Shown here: positions 1 through 8,250 of the stretch, one piece after another
Layout: each line of letters begins with the position of its first letter
Numbering within the stretch: position 1 is the stretch's first letter
Source of the DNA: Jannaschia faecimaris
GTDB taxonomy: Bacteria > Pseudomonadota > Alphaproteobacteria > Rhodobacterales > Rhodobacteraceae
Direction: 5' to 3'
Length of the DNA stretch: 64,000 nt
NCBI RefSeq assembly: GCF_900107415.1
Contig: NZ_FNPX01000006.1
Location: forward strand, 124,001 to 188,000
Position numbers and translations under genes: made by a program
Notes under the pieces: generated by a model
The model's input: the letters and a program-made list of their open reading frames with translations, nothing else
What the model was told of the DNA's origin: nothing
Databases searched by the model: none

Positions 1-120
1 ACGGCTGAGACGGAACATGTGCACCAGCGAACACACACCGGCCAAAGCAAAATAAGCAGCAGCTGCGACAAGTATCGCATCCCTCTCACCCGAGAAAAGA
101 CGCTCCAGAAATGTATTCAT
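1..120 (-). CDS. N-terminus of a putative membrane protein, cut by the left window edge
   Basis: An ATG at 118-120 on the minus strand opens a frame with no stop for the 40 codons up to the window edge. The visible peptide begins MNTFLERLFSGERDAI and continues into one hydrophobic stretch rich in Ala, Val, Tyr and Leu (about residues 16-35), consistent with a first transmembrane segment. No good Shine-Dalgarno sequence precedes the ATG, and the surroundings are AT-richer than purB. Function is unknown, and the call depends on what lies outside the window. Confidence 0.35.
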   Translation of the reverse strand, partial: MNTFLERLFSGERDAILVAAAAYFALAGVCSLVHMFRLSR

Positions 121-389
121 GAGGTTGAGAAAGGAATTGTCATTGGATGATTGAAACCCCAAATGAAAAATGACTGCCGTTTCTTGAATTTTGCACCATT
201 GGCGCTGCACAAGCGAGCTAATGCTACGATGCTGCGGATAAATTCGCCGTGAACGAGAATTACAGCTCCATTCTCTCTTGTGACTATAGCAAGGCAGGAA
301 TTCTTGGACCATGCCGGATTTGTCGAAGAACTCTCACGGGTTTCATGGTTCTTGAAACCGCAGATGCGATCTGCACCATCAAATGCAAA

Positions 390-409
390 GGGGCACCCGA
401 AGGTGCCCC
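390..409 (-). terminator. Rho-independent terminator of purB
   Basis: Perfect 8-bp stem GGGGCACC/GGTGCCCC around a CGAA (minus strand TTCG) tetraloop, lying about 35 bases past the purB stop. Read on the minus strand it is followed by a short T-run (CTTTGCATTTG). Confidence 0.75.
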
Positions 410-442
410 GTTCGAAACCGTCCCGACGGGGGGCACGCGGCC

Positions 443-1744
443 TTAGCCGAAGACCCGCTTGAAGATCGTGTCGACGTGTTTGGTGTGGTATCCCATGTCG
501 AACTTCTCCTCGATCGCCTCGACGCCCAGGGCCGCAACCACGTCCGCGTCGGCCAGCAGTTCCTCGCGGAAATCGGTCTTGTGCTCCCAGACCTTGAGCG
601 CGTTGCGCTGTACCATGGCATAGGCGTTCTCGCGGCTTACCCCGGCCTGCGTCAGCGCCAGAAGCACGCGCTGCGACATGACGAGACCCGGAAACTTGTT
701 CATGTTGTCCAACATGTTGTCCGGGAAGATCAGCATCTTGTCGATGACGCTGGTCAGGCGGGACAGCGCGAAGTCCAGTGTAATCGTGGTATCGGGGCCA
801 ATGTTGCGCTCGACGCTCGAATGGCTGATGTCGCGCTCGTGCCAGAGGGCGACGTTTTCCATCGCGGGGATCACGGCCATCCGCACCAGACGCGCCAGCC
901 CGGTCAGGTTCTCGGTCAGAACGGGGTTCTTCTTGTGCGGCATCGCCGAAGAACCTTTCTGCCCCATGGAGAAGAACTCCGCCCCTTCCAGCACTTCAGT
1001 CCGCTGCATATGGCGAATTTCAGTGGCGACATTCTCGATCGAACTTCCAACCACGCCAAGCGCCGCGAAAAACGCTGCGTGACGGTCGCGGGGGATGACC
1101 TGGGTGCTGATCGGTTCGGGCTCCAGGCCCAGCTTGGCACAGACATGCTCCTCCACGCGCGGATCGACGTTAGCGAACGTGCCGACGGCACCTGAAATCG
1201 CACCGGTCGCAATCTCCGCGCGGGCCGTTTTCAGGCGTGTCAGGTTGCGGTCCATCTCGGCGTAGAAGCGCGCGAAGGTCAGGCCCATTGTCGTCGGCTC
1301 GGCATGGATTCCGTGCGACCGGCCTACGCGCAACGTGTCCTTATGCTCCATCGCACGACGCTTGAGCGCGGCCAGAAGCCCTTCCACATCTGCGATCAGG
1401 ATGTCGGCTGCGCGCACCAGTTGAACATTGAAACAGGTGTCCAGAACGTCGGACGACGTCATGCCCTGATGCACGAAGCGCGCTTCGTCTGACCCGACAT
1501 GTTCGGCCAGGTGGGTCAGGAAGGCGATGACGTCGTGCTTGGTCACAGCCTCGATCTCGTCGATGCGGTCAACATCGAACTCCACATCCTTGGCCTTCCA
1601 CACGGCCTCGGCGTTTTCGCGCGGGATGACGCCCAAGTCGGCCATTGCGTCGCAGGCATGGGCCTCAATCTCGTACCAGATGCGGAACTTGGTCTGGGGG
1701 GACCAGATCGCAACCATTTCGGGGCGGGAATAACGGGGGATCAT
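443..1744 (-). CDS. purB: Adenylosuccinate lyase
   Basis: Cytosolic lyase of purine biosynthesis. It releases fumarate from SAICAR and from adenylosuccinate. The 433-residue length is normal for the family. The fumarase/aspartase-superfamily signature is visible as GSSAMPHKKNP at about residues 264-274, the flexible loop with the catalytic Ser. The upstream active-site motifs TSSD (about residue 96) and RSHGIHAEPTT (about 142) are also present. The ATG at 1744 gives the usual N-terminus, MIPRYSRPEM. The gene stands alone: a hairpin terminator follows its stop, and the DUF6314 gene diverges upstream. Nothing unusual was seen. Confidence 0.97.
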   Translation of the reverse strand: MIPRYSRPEMVAIWSPQTKFRIWYEIEAHACDAMADLGVIPRENAEAVWKAKDVEFDVDRIDEIEAVTKHDVIAFLTHLAEHVGSDEARFVHQGMTSSDVLDTCFNVQLVRAADILIADVEGLLAALKRRAMEHKDTLRVGRSHGIHAEPTTMGLTFARFYAEMDRNLTRLKTARAEIATGAISGAVGTFANVDPRVEEHVCAKLGLEPEPISTQVIPRDRHAAFFAALGVVGSSIENVATEIRHMQRTEVLEGAEFFSMGQKGSSAMPHKKNPVLTENLTGLARLVRMAVIPAMENVALWHERDISHSSVERNIGPDTTITLDFALSRLTSVIDKMLIFPDNMLDNMNKFPGLVMSQRVLLALTQAGVSRENAYAMVQRNALKVWEHKTDFREELLADADVVAALGVEAIEEKFDMGYHTKHVDTIFKRVFG

Positions 1745-1836
1745 GGCGGCATCCTATGGCAACGGCATCGCGCGCGTCATAGGCTGCGCGCGACCTGCCC
1801 GCAAGGAAGCCCCGCAATGCGCCCGATCCCTGTCCG

Positions 1837-2241
1837 ATGACCCCGCCCGAACGTCTGGCCGGCCTACTTGGCGACTGGCGCACGATGCGTGTCATCCGGC
1901 ACCGAAACGGACCCACGGCGCGCTTTTACGGGATCAGCATCTGGACCCCGGAGGGCAGGGCACTTCGCTGTACCGAGCAGGGCACCCTGACCCAAGACGG
2001 CACATCGTTCGAGGCGCACCGCGAAACCCTGTGGCGGGCGACGCCGAAGACACTGGAAGTGGCCTTCGCCGACGGGCGTCCATTCCACACGATCGATGGG
2101 CCGGCGGCGCACCACGACTGCGCACCCGACACTTATGTGTTGTACTACGATTGGAGGAACTGGCCGCGCTGGACCGTGCGCTGGAGCGTCACTGGCCCGC
2201 GTAAGGATTACCGCGCGCTGACCCGTTACCTGCGGGTCTGA
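1837..2241 (+). CDS. DUF6314 family protein
   Basis: Protein of 134 residues resembling the small DUF6314 family found in alphaproteobacteria. The sequence has the look of a lipocalin-like beta-barrel: alternating short polar and hydrophobic strands, and a conserved-looking C-terminal part DNA-encoded as YDWRNWPRWTVRWSVTGPRK. There is no signal peptide and no catalytic motif I recognise. It is divergent from purB across a 92-base gap and convergent with the small secreted gene that follows, four bases away. Biochemical function is unknown; the family call comes from overall resemblance. Confidence 0.65.
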   Translation: MTPPERLAGLLGDWRTMRVIRHRNGPTARFYGISIWTPEGRALRCTEQGTLTQDGTSFEAHRETLWRATPKTLEVAFADGRPFHTIDGPAAHHDCAPDTYVLYYDWRNWPRWTVRWSVTGPRKDYRALTRYLRV

Positions 2242-2245
2242 ACGC

Positions 2246-2473
2246 TCAACCCGTGACGCATGTTTCGCCGGTTTCGCGCCACATCGGCACGTTCAGGGAC
2301 ATTTCGCACCGGGCCATGAAGGCGCGGCCCCCGACCGATAGGCAAAGCAACTCGCCCATCTCAACGCGGCCACCGGTAGAATCGGTGCAGTAACACTCGA
2401 TCACGGGGCCTTTCTGGGCAACGGTCGCGCTGGGGAAGGCGGCAAGAAGCGTGGCAAGAAGTAACGGTCGCAT
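2246..2473 (-). CDS. Small exported cysteine-containing protein
   Basis: Protein of 75 residues with a clear Sec signal peptide ([20 protein letters not shown], cleavage after AxA-like VAQ). The mature part has about 55 residues with five Cys (ECYC, LLC, RCEM, ETCVTG), suggesting disulfides in the periplasm. I do not recognise a named family, though small secreted proteins of this type recur in Rhodobacteraceae. It diverges from prfA, with 76 bases between the two starts. Confidence 0.6.
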   Translation of the reverse strand: MRPLLLATLLAAFPSATVAQKGPVIECYCTDSTGGRVEMGELLCLSVGGRAFMARCEMSLNVPMWRETGETCVTG

Positions 2474-2549
2474 GGGCGGGCCTCCTCACGCTGACCTTAC
2501 CATACGCGCGGCCCTTGACCTAATGACGGGCGCGCCGCATCACGCAGGC

Positions 2550-3605
2550 ATGATCCCCTCTGACCGACTTGACCAGATCCTTGCCCGCTTCGAATACCTC
2601 GAGGCGCGCCTCAACGATGGGCCTGACCCGTCGGAGATCGCCGCGCTGACCCGCGAGTATTCCGAGGCCAAGGCCGTCGCCGAACAGGTCCGCGCTTACA
2701 AAGCGCTTGAACGTCAAGCCGACGAGGCGCGCGCGATGCTGGCCGACCCTGAAATGGCCGAACTCGCCAAGCTGGAGCTGCCGGACCTGGAGCAGGCCAT
2801 CGAGGAGGCGCAGGCGACGCTGCAAATCGCGCTTTTGCCCCGCGACGCGGCCGACGCGCGGCCGGCCATCCTCGAAATTCGCCCAGGCACCGGGGGTGAC
2901 GAGGCCGCTCTCTTCGCGGCAGACCTTGAAAACATGTATCGCCGCTACGCCGAAGCACGCGGCTGGCGTGTAGAGGTGATCGACCGGCAGGAGACCGACC
3001 TTGGCGGTATCAAGGAGTTGGTTGCGCGGATCGAAGGGGAAAACGTCTTTGCCCGCCTCAAGTTCGAATCCGGTGTCCACCGGGTTCAGCGCGTGCCATC
3101 GACCGAATCCGGTGGGCGTATTCATACCTCCGCCGCGACCGTCGCCGTCCTGCCCGAAGCCGAGGAGGTCGACATCGACATCCCCGCCACCGACATCCGC
3201 ATCGACACCATGCGCGCGTCGGGTGCAGGGGGGCAGCACGTCAACACAACCGACTCCGCCGTGCGAATAACTCACCTGCCGACCGGAATGATGGTCACTT
3301 CTGCCGAAAAATCCCAGCACCGCAACCGCGAGATCGCGATGAACGTCCTGCGGGCACGGCTATTCGAAGCACAACGCGCCGCCGCCGATGCCGAGCGCGC
3401 CTCGGATCGCAAGGCGCAGGTCGGCTCGGGCGATCGGTCCGAGCGCATCCGGACCTACAACTTCCCGCAGGGGCGGCTGACGGATCACCGCATCAACCTT
3501 ACGCTGTACAAGCTCGACGCGGTGATGGCGGGTGACCTCGACGATATCATCGACGCCCTGACCGCCGACCTTCAGGCCCAGCTTCTGGCCGAGATGGGCA
3601 CATGA
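2550..3605 (+). CDS. prfA: Peptide chain release factor 1
   Basis: Class I release factor that recognises UAA and UAG and triggers peptidyl-tRNA hydrolysis on the ribosome. The catalytic GGQ is at residues 227-229 within GAGGQHVN. The codon-reading PxT tripeptide, here PST, is at residues 183-185 in [17 protein letters not shown], which marks RF1 rather than RF2. The start is the ATG at 2550 ([10 protein letters not shown]). The frame is open further upstream, but that extension overlaps the divergent small gene and does not resemble the family. The 351-residue length is normal. The stop overlaps the prmC start (ATGA), so the two are translationally coupled. Confidence 0.97.
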   Translation: MIPSDRLDQILARFEYLEARLNDGPDPSEIAALTREYSEAKAVAEQVRAYKALERQADEARAMLADPEMAELAKLELPDLEQAIEEAQATLQIALLPRDAADARPAILEIRPGTGGDEAALFAADLENMYRRYAEARGWRVEVIDRQETDLGGIKELVARIEGENVFARLKFESGVHRVQRVPSTESGGRIHTSAATVAVLPEAEEVDIDIPATDIRIDTMRASGAGGQHVNTTDSAVRITHLPTGMMVTSAEKSQHRNREIAMNVLRARLFEAQRAAADAERASDRKAQVGSGDRSERIRTYNFPQGRLTDHRINLTLYKLDAVMAGDLDDIIDALTADLQAQLLAEMGT

Positions 3606-4423
3606 GCGAAACCGACGTCGCCCGCGCCCTGCAAGTGGCGCGCCAGCGGCTGGAAATGGTGGGCGTGCCCGATCCTGCACGCGACGCCTCCGCGCTGTTC
3701 GTGGCGCTAGCCGAGACGACCGTGGGCAGCGGTGATACCATGCCCACCGACATCGCCGAAGTCTTCGAGCAGGCCGTGCAACGCCGTCTGCGACGTGAAC
3801 CAGTCTCGCACATCACGGGAAAACGTGCCTTCTGGATGCACGATTTCATCGTTACCGCTGACGTCCTTGACCCGCGCCCGGATACCGAAACGCTGGTGGA
3901 GCAAGCCATATCGCGCCCTGTCGGACGTGTGCTCGACCTTGGTACGGGGTCCGGGTGCATCCTCGCGTCAATACTCTACGAGCAACCTGACGCGACGGGA
4001 ATCGGTACGGACGTTTCCGATGCGGCGCTTGCGGTCGCGGAACGAAACATGGCCGTCGCTGGCGTCGCGGAGCGTACCAGCCTAGTGAAATCCGACTGGT
4101 TCGCTTCCGTCGGGGGCCGGTTCGACCTGATTGTGTCCAACCCGCCGTATATTGCCGCGGATGAGATGGCCGGGCTCTCGCCCGAAGTCCTGCACGAACC
4201 TCAGATTGCGCTTACTCCCGGTGGGGATGGACTGGATGCCTATCGCACCATCACCGGTGACGCCCTGGCCCACCTGTCACCTGGCGGTCGCCTCCTGGTT
4301 GAGATCGGAGCCGGGCAGGGTGTGGCTGTCTCGACGCTCTTTCGGGCGGCAAAGCTGAGGAATGTGAAGGTTTTTGATGACATGAACGGCAAAAATCGCG
4401 TCGTTTCGGGGGAAAACCTGTAA
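3602..4423 (+). CDS. prmC: Release factor glutamine N5-methyltransferase
   Basis: SAM-dependent methyltransferase that methylates the Gln of the GGQ motif in release factors 1 and 2. The Rossmann SAM site is seen as [11 protein letters not shown] (about residues 111-121), and the NPPY substrate-Gln motif is at residues 180-183. The N-terminal helical release-factor-binding domain occupies roughly residues 1-85. At 273 residues it is close to the family norm. It follows prfA with an ATGA overlap, the usual enzyme-substrate gene pair. Confidence 0.96.
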   Translation: MSETDVARALQVARQRLEMVGVPDPARDASALFVALAETTVGSGDTMPTDIAEVFEQAVQRRLRREPVSHITGKRAFWMHDFIVTADVLDPRPDTETLVEQAISRPVGRVLDLGTGSGCILASILYEQPDATGIGTDVSDAALAVAERNMAVAGVAERTSLVKSDWFASVGGRFDLIVSNPPYIAADEMAGLSPEVLHEPQIALTPGGDGLDAYRTITGDALAHLSPGGRLLVEIGAGQGVAVSTLFRAAKLRNVKVFDDMNGKNRVVSGENL

Positions 4424-4597
4424 TAGTGCTACGAATCTACTTGTAAGCACCGCTCCGGCGACCCATAACATCGTCAGCATCTACGGTTGACGCGTAATCG
4501 ACGCGGCCCGGATGCGAAGCCCGACCAATCCGGACCCCCTCGACCCGCGACGCACGTGGGCAGGGTCCACGGCAAAGATCAGCGGAACCCATCACGC

Positions 4598-5341
4598 ATG
4601 AGAAGTAGCAAGTCCCGTTCGCGGAACAAGAACCGTAACCGAAACCAGCAGGGTGGCGGAAACATCATCAATCGTGTCTTCGACAGCTCCGGCCCCGAAG
4701 GCAAGGTGCGCGGTACGCCCGCCCAGATCATCGATAAATACAATCAGTTGGCGCGTGACGCCCAATTGTCCGGTGATCGCGTGGCAGTCGAGAATTTCCA
4801 GCAGCATTCGGAGCATTACACCCGTATGCTGGCCGCTGCGCAGAAGGAAATCGACGCGCGGCAGCAGCAAAGCAACCAGCAGCAAAGCAACCAGCAGCAG
4901 GGCAACCAGAATGGTGGTCAGTCCGGGCAGCAGTCCGGCGGAAACCAGAATGCCGGTGGCCATGGTGGACCACAGGGTTCGGCTCAGTCTTCGGGCGGTA
5001 ATGACGGCACGACAAATGCGCCGCAGGGCAATCCGCAGGGTGGCAATCGCCGACGGGAACGGGATCGTGGTGGCGACAAGCGTCAGGATCAGCAGCAGGA
5101 CACCCGTGCCGAGTCTCAGGACGTCGCAGAAAAGTCCGAGGTGATCGACATGCCTGTCGCCGACAGCGGACCCGTGGATACTCCCGAACAGCAGGAATCG
5201 AAAGCCGAGAAGCCCAAACGGACTCGCACCCGCAAGAAGGCACCAGCCAAAGACACGGCCAAGGATGCGCCTAAGACTGCGGGCGAAACTGGCGAGTTGC
5301 CTGCGTTCATCGATCCGGCAGAGCCTGCCGCCGAAAGTTGA
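4598..5341 (+). CDS. DUF4167 domain protein
   Basis: Protein of 247 residues with the alphaproteobacterial DUF4167 domain in its first 90 or so residues: a basic start (MRSSKSRSRNKNRNRNQQ) and then the conserved helical part ending near EHYTRMLAAAQKEI. The rest is low-complexity: Gln/Asn/Gly-rich repeats, then a mixed-charge Arg/Asp/Glu/Lys tail with KRTRTRKKAP. The composition suggests nucleic-acid binding and disorder, but the function is not established. The ATG at 4598 is preferred to a TTG at 4487 because the family begins at this basic segment. A strong terminator follows. Confidence 0.85.
   Translation: MRSSKSRSRNKNRNRNQQGGGNIINRVFDSSGPEGKVRGTPAQIIDKYNQLARDAQLSGDRVAVENFQQHSEHYTRMLAAAQKEIDARQQQSNQQQSNQQQGNQNGGQSGQQSGGNQNAGGHGGPQGSAQSSGGNDGTTNAPQGNPQGGNRRRERDRGGDKRQDQQQDTRAESQDVAEKSEVIDMPVADSGPVDTPEQQESKAEKPKRTRTRKKAPAKDTAKDAPKTAGETGELPAFIDPAEPAAES
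4862..4906 (+). repeat. Three tandem 15-bp units inside the DUF4167 gene
   Basis: CAGCAGCAAAGCAAC occurs twice in direct succession, followed by a third unit, CAGCAGCAGGGCAAC. The in-frame units encode QQSNQ-type repeats in the disordered middle of the protein. A 15-base unit keeps frame, so copy number could vary without disrupting the gene. Confidence 0.9.
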
Positions 5342-5361
5342 GCCCCACGCCAAGAAACGAA

Positions 5362-5388
5362 AGCCCGGATCTGTTTCCGGGCTTTTTT
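5362..5388 (+). terminator. Rho-independent terminator after the DUF4167 gene
   Basis: Stem AGCCCGG/CCGGGCT with a loop of eight bases, followed by a run of six T. It lies 20 bases past the stop and ends before the convergent rsmA stop at 5407. Confidence 0.9.
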
Positions 5389-5406
5389 GTTTAACGGCGG
5401 TCGCGA

Positions 5407-6249
5407 TCAGACCTTCGCGACTTCCCGCGCGAAGGCACACCATCCCTCCAACGGTACTTGCTCGGCACGGTCGGTGGGCTTGATCCCCGCCGCCAGAAGA
5501 CGGTCCTCCACATCGGGTACAAGGCCCTTGAGCGCCGCGCGCAGCATCTTGCGTCGCTGGTTGAACCCCTTGGCAACGACACGCTCCAGAACCGTCGCAT
5601 CGGCGTCGAACCGGGGCGCAGATAGGGCCGTGAGGTGAACGACCGCCGAATGGATCTTGGGTGGCGGGCTGAACGCTTCGGGCGGCAGGGTCATCGCGAT
5701 TCGTGTGTCGCAGCGCCATTGCGACAGAATGGCCAGCCGCCCGTAGGTCTTGGACCCGGGGGCCGCCACGATCCGCTCCGCCACTTCCTTCTGGAACATC
5801 AGGGTGAGGCTCTCCCACGGCGGGGGCCAGCTTGCGGGCGTCAGCCAGCGCACCAGAAGCTCGGTGCCGACGTTATAAGGGAGGTTTGCGCAGACCCGCC
5901 ACGGCGGCGTCAGATGCGCTGAGACGTCCATCTTCAGCGCATCGGCGTTCACTACCTCCAGCCGTCCGGGATAGGCCGAGGCGATCTCGGCCAGCGCGGG
6001 CAGGCAACGGGCGTCCTTCTCGATGGCAAGCACCTTCGCGGCCCCTTCGGCCAGCAATCCACGCGTCAGCCCACCTGGACCCGGCCCAACCTCCAGCACC
6101 TGCGCGCCCTCCAGCGACCCGCCGGTTCGCGCGATACGCGCCGTCAGGTTGAGGTCCAGCAAGAAGTTCTGACCCAGCGATTTCTTGGCGCGCAGGTCAT
6201 GGGTCGCGATCACGTCGCGCAGCGGGGGAAGATCGTCAATCTGGCTCAT
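5407..6249 (-). CDS. rsmA: 16S rRNA (adenine1518/1519-N6)-dimethyltransferase
   Basis: KsgA/RsmA dimethylates two adjacent adenines in the 3'-terminal helix of 16S rRNA late in 30S assembly. Features seen: [11 protein letters not shown] near residue 22, the SAM-binding [12 protein letters not shown] near residue 50, and the [11 protein letters not shown] catalytic motif near residue 121. The length of 280 is typical. In related genomes rsmA normally follows pdxA directly; here a tetR gene and a divergent membrane-protein gene separate them. The 3' end faces the DUF4167 terminator. Confidence 0.96.
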   Translation of the reverse strand: MSQIDDLPPLRDVIATHDLRAKKSLGQNFLLDLNLTARIARTGGSLEGAQVLEVGPGPGGLTRGLLAEGAAKVLAIEKDARCLPALAEIASAYPGRLEVVNADALKMDVSAHLTPPWRVCANLPYNVGTELLVRWLTPASWPPPWESLTLMFQKEVAERIVAAPGSKTYGRLAILSQWRCDTRIAMTLPPEAFSPPPKIHSAVVHLTALSAPRFDADATVLERVVAKGFNQRRKMLRAALKGLVPDVEDRLLAAGIKPTDRAEQVPLEGWCAFAREVAKV

Positions 6250-6305
6250 GAAACAGCAGGTAACGTCCTCGGCCCGCCAAGGTAAGGGGCCACGTGGGGG
6301 CCGAG

Positions 6306-6833
6306 TCAGTCCTTGCTCCCGAACAACGCACCGATCGCGCGGTCCGTTACCGCGCCCCGCCCCGCCGCCTCCAGGATGACTGCGCCTTCCACAAAGGTCA
6401 GCAGCGCGGCCGCCGAGCCTTCCGGATCAGGCAGGCCCTGCGGCAGGTGAGCCGCGACCCAGCCGTGAAACCCGTCGAGGATCGCACCCGCCAAGGCTTG
6501 ACGCTCGGGGTCCGACAGCACCTCCAGCCAGATGCGGAAATGGCCCGCGGCAGCAGGTGCACGGATCACCATCAGAACCTGACCGGCCAGCGTCGCCATG
6601 TCGTTGGCCGGCCCCGGCGGCAACGCGGTATCCAGCCGCGCCGACAAGTCGGCAGCCACGACGCCCAGCGTTTCTACGATCAGCTCCTCCTTGGTCCCGA
6701 AATGATAGATCAGCATCCGATCGCTTGTGCCGGCGGCGCGTGCCATGGGCCGCAGACTCGCCCCGGCCAGCCCTTGGTCCAGCAGATGCGCCGCCAGTCG
6801 TGGCAGCAGGGTTTCCTTAGAGAGACCTGTCAT
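6306..6833 (-). CDS. TetR family transcriptional regulator
   Basis: Protein of 175 residues. The N-terminal helix-turn-helix (about residues 1-45) contains [20 protein letters not shown] and the typical [10 protein letters not shown] that follows the recognition helix. The rest is a variable ligand-binding helical domain. The ATG at 6833 ([10 protein letters not shown]) is preferred over a GTG at 6851, which would sit inside the palindromic control region. It is divergent from a small membrane protein across a 69-base gap containing nested inverted repeats, so it probably represses both itself and that gene. The ligand is unknown. Confidence 0.88.
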   Translation of the reverse strand: MTGLSKETLLPRLAAHLLDQGLAGASLRPMARAAGTSDRMLIYHFGTKEELIVETLGVVAADLSARLDTALPPGPANDMATLAGQVLMVIRAPAAAGHFRIWLEVLSDPERQALAGAILDGFHGWVAAHLPQGLPDPEGSAAALLTFVEGAVILEAAGRGAVTDRAIGALFGSKD

Positions 6834-6843
6834 GACGAAAGCT

Positions 6844-6886
6844 TGTAGCACTTACTACAATATTGTAGTACGTAGCGACTGCTACA
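6844..6886. promoter_or_regulatory. Nested palindromic operator between tetR and the membrane-protein gene
   Basis: A perfect 18-bp palindrome, TACTACAATATTGTAGTA, lies at 6853-6870. It is enclosed by the inverted repeat TGTAGCA (6844-6850) and TGCTACA (6880-6886). All half-sites share a TGTAG core. Spacing and position between two divergent starts are typical for TetR operators. Assignment to the adjacent TetR is inference. Confidence 0.7.
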
Positions 6887-6902
6887 TAATTGGAGTTCGA
6901 CC

Positions 6903-7283
6903 ATGACCCTCTTCGACATCCTTGCCCTCCTCGGGGCTGTCTGTTTTGTCTCGTTTCTAGCGCTCCTGCTCTTGCAGCGCGCCCCGACAAGTTGGCTTTG
7001 GCCAGCTGGGTTGAGCCTTGCATTTCTTGCTTGGTCCCTGATGGCCGTGGCGTCGGAAGGGCCGTGGGGCTTTTGGATCGAAAGCAGCCAGAATGCCTGG
7101 GGCGTCCAGATCTGGTTGGATCTTCTTCTGGCAATCGGCGCTTCGCTTGTCTTCCTCATCCCCGCGGCGCGGGCGGAAGGGATGAAGCCGATGCCATGGG
7201 CGGCGTTGGTCCTTTGCACCGGGTCCATCGGACTGATGGCGATGGCCGCCCGCGTCATGTGGCTGCGGCAGCGCCGACCCTAG
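6903..7283 (+). CDS. Small integral membrane protein, probable target of the adjacent TetR
   Basis: Protein of 126 residues with four predicted membrane segments (about residues 4-24, 31-50, 69-89 and 98-118) separated by short loops. No enzymatic motif is seen and I do not recognise the family. The start ATG follows TTGGAGTTCGACC, which contains a GGAG ribosome-binding site. The gene diverges from tetR, and its last 29 bases overlap the 3' end of pdxA on the opposite strand. Control by the TetR and a transport or tolerance role are inferred from context only. Confidence 0.65.
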   Translation: MTLFDILALLGAVCFVSFLALLLLQRAPTSWLWPAGLSLAFLAWSLMAVASEGPWGFWIESSQNAWGVQIWLDLLLAIGASLVFLIPAARAEGMKPMPWAALVLCTGSIGLMAMAARVMWLRQRRP

Positions 7284-8250
7284 ACCGCCGTGCGGCCATG
7301 TCCCAAGCCATGTGGATGGCGGCGACGATCGAAGTCGGGTCGGCCAGGCCGTGCCCCGCGATGTCGAAGGCGGTCCCATGGTCGGGTGATGTCCGGATGT
7401 GGGGCAGGCCCAGCGTCACGTTGACCCCGCCGGCAAAATCCACCGTCTTGATCGGGATAAGCGCCTGATCGTGGTACATGCACACGGCCGCGTCGTAGTT
7501 CGAACGCGCGGCCGCGTGGAACATAGTGTCGGCGGGCAGGGGGCCGAAGCACCCCAATTCGGGGGCGAGCTTTGCCACAAGCGCCGCGATCCAATCGACC
7601 TCCTGCCGGCCCATGGTCCCGCCTTCGCCCGCGTGCGGGTTCAGCCCGGCAACCGCGATGCGCGGCACTTTGATCCCGAAATCGCGGCGCAGGCCCGCAT
7701 GGGTCACGCGCAGCACCGTTTCGAGTGCCGTTGGCGTCAGCTCCGCCGGGACCTGGTCAATGGCGATATGGATCGTCGCGGGCACGACGCGCAGTTCACT
7801 ACAGGCCAGCATCATCACGACGTCGACATCGCCTGCCAGTGCCGCCAGGTATTCGGTGTGTCCGGGGTGGGGGAAGTTTGCGCCGTCCTTCAACGCTTTC
7901 TTGTTGATCGGCGCGGTCACGACTCCTGACGCGACGCCCGTTCTGGCATAGTCCACCCCCCGCGCGATGGCCGAGATTACGCCCGCTGCCTGCCGGGGAT
8001 CGGGCCGACCGGGCACGGCGGGGCCGGGAATGTCGTGCGGCAGCACACAGAGCGCGTCCAGAGTGGCCTGGTGCGGCGCGTCGATCACCCGGATCGCGAC
8101 GCCGTGACCCGCGAAATGGTCCGGATTGCCCAGTGCGAAAAACGGCACGTCCCCGATCAGCGCGCGTGCCTTGGCCACGACCTCCGGTCCGATGCCCGCC
8201 GGCTCCCCGCAAGTGATGACGAGCGGTGGCCTATTGCTCGATGATGGCAT
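7255..8250 (-). CDS. pdxA: 4-hydroxythreonine-4-phosphate dehydrogenase
   Basis: NAD-dependent oxidation of 4-phosphohydroxy-L-threonine in the DXP-dependent pyridoxal-phosphate pathway. The 331 residues match the family. Landmarks: the N-terminal TCGEPAGIGPEV, TAPINKKAL, HPGHTEYLA, GLNPHAGEGG and the metal/phosphate region MYHDQALIPIK. The start overlaps the last 20 bases of surA, so it is the distal gene of the lptF-lptG-lptD-surA-pdxA operon. Its 3' end overlaps the convergent small membrane-protein gene by 29 bases. Confidence 0.96.
   Translation of the reverse strand: MPSSSNRPPLVITCGEPAGIGPEVVAKARALIGDVPFFALGNPDHFAGHGVAIRVIDAPHQATLDALCVLPHDIPGPAVPGRPDPRQAAGVISAIARGVDYARTGVASGVVTAPINKKALKDGANFPHPGHTEYLAALAGDVDVVMMLACSELRVVPATIHIAIDQVPAELTPTALETVLRVTHAGLRRDFGIKVPRIAVAGLNPHAGEGGTMGRQEVDWIAALVAKLAPELGCFGPLPADTMFHAAARSNYDAAVCMYHDQALIPIKTVDFAGGVNVTLGLPHIRTSPDHGTAFDIAGHGLADPTSIVAAIHMAWDMAARRSRVGAAAAT

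Noticed and set aside
421-436. Second hairpin-like GC-rich sequence CCCGACGGGGGG near the purB stop
   Set aside because: The stem is short and asymmetric; the 390-409 hairpin is a better terminator.
249-446. 65-codon plus-strand frame before purB
   Set aside because: It runs through the purB terminator hairpin, ends in low-complexity sequence and resembles no protein; it looks like a chance frame.
2451-2549. 33-codon N-terminal extension of prfA
   Set aside because: It overlaps the divergent small secreted gene and precedes the well-conserved RF1 start at 2550.
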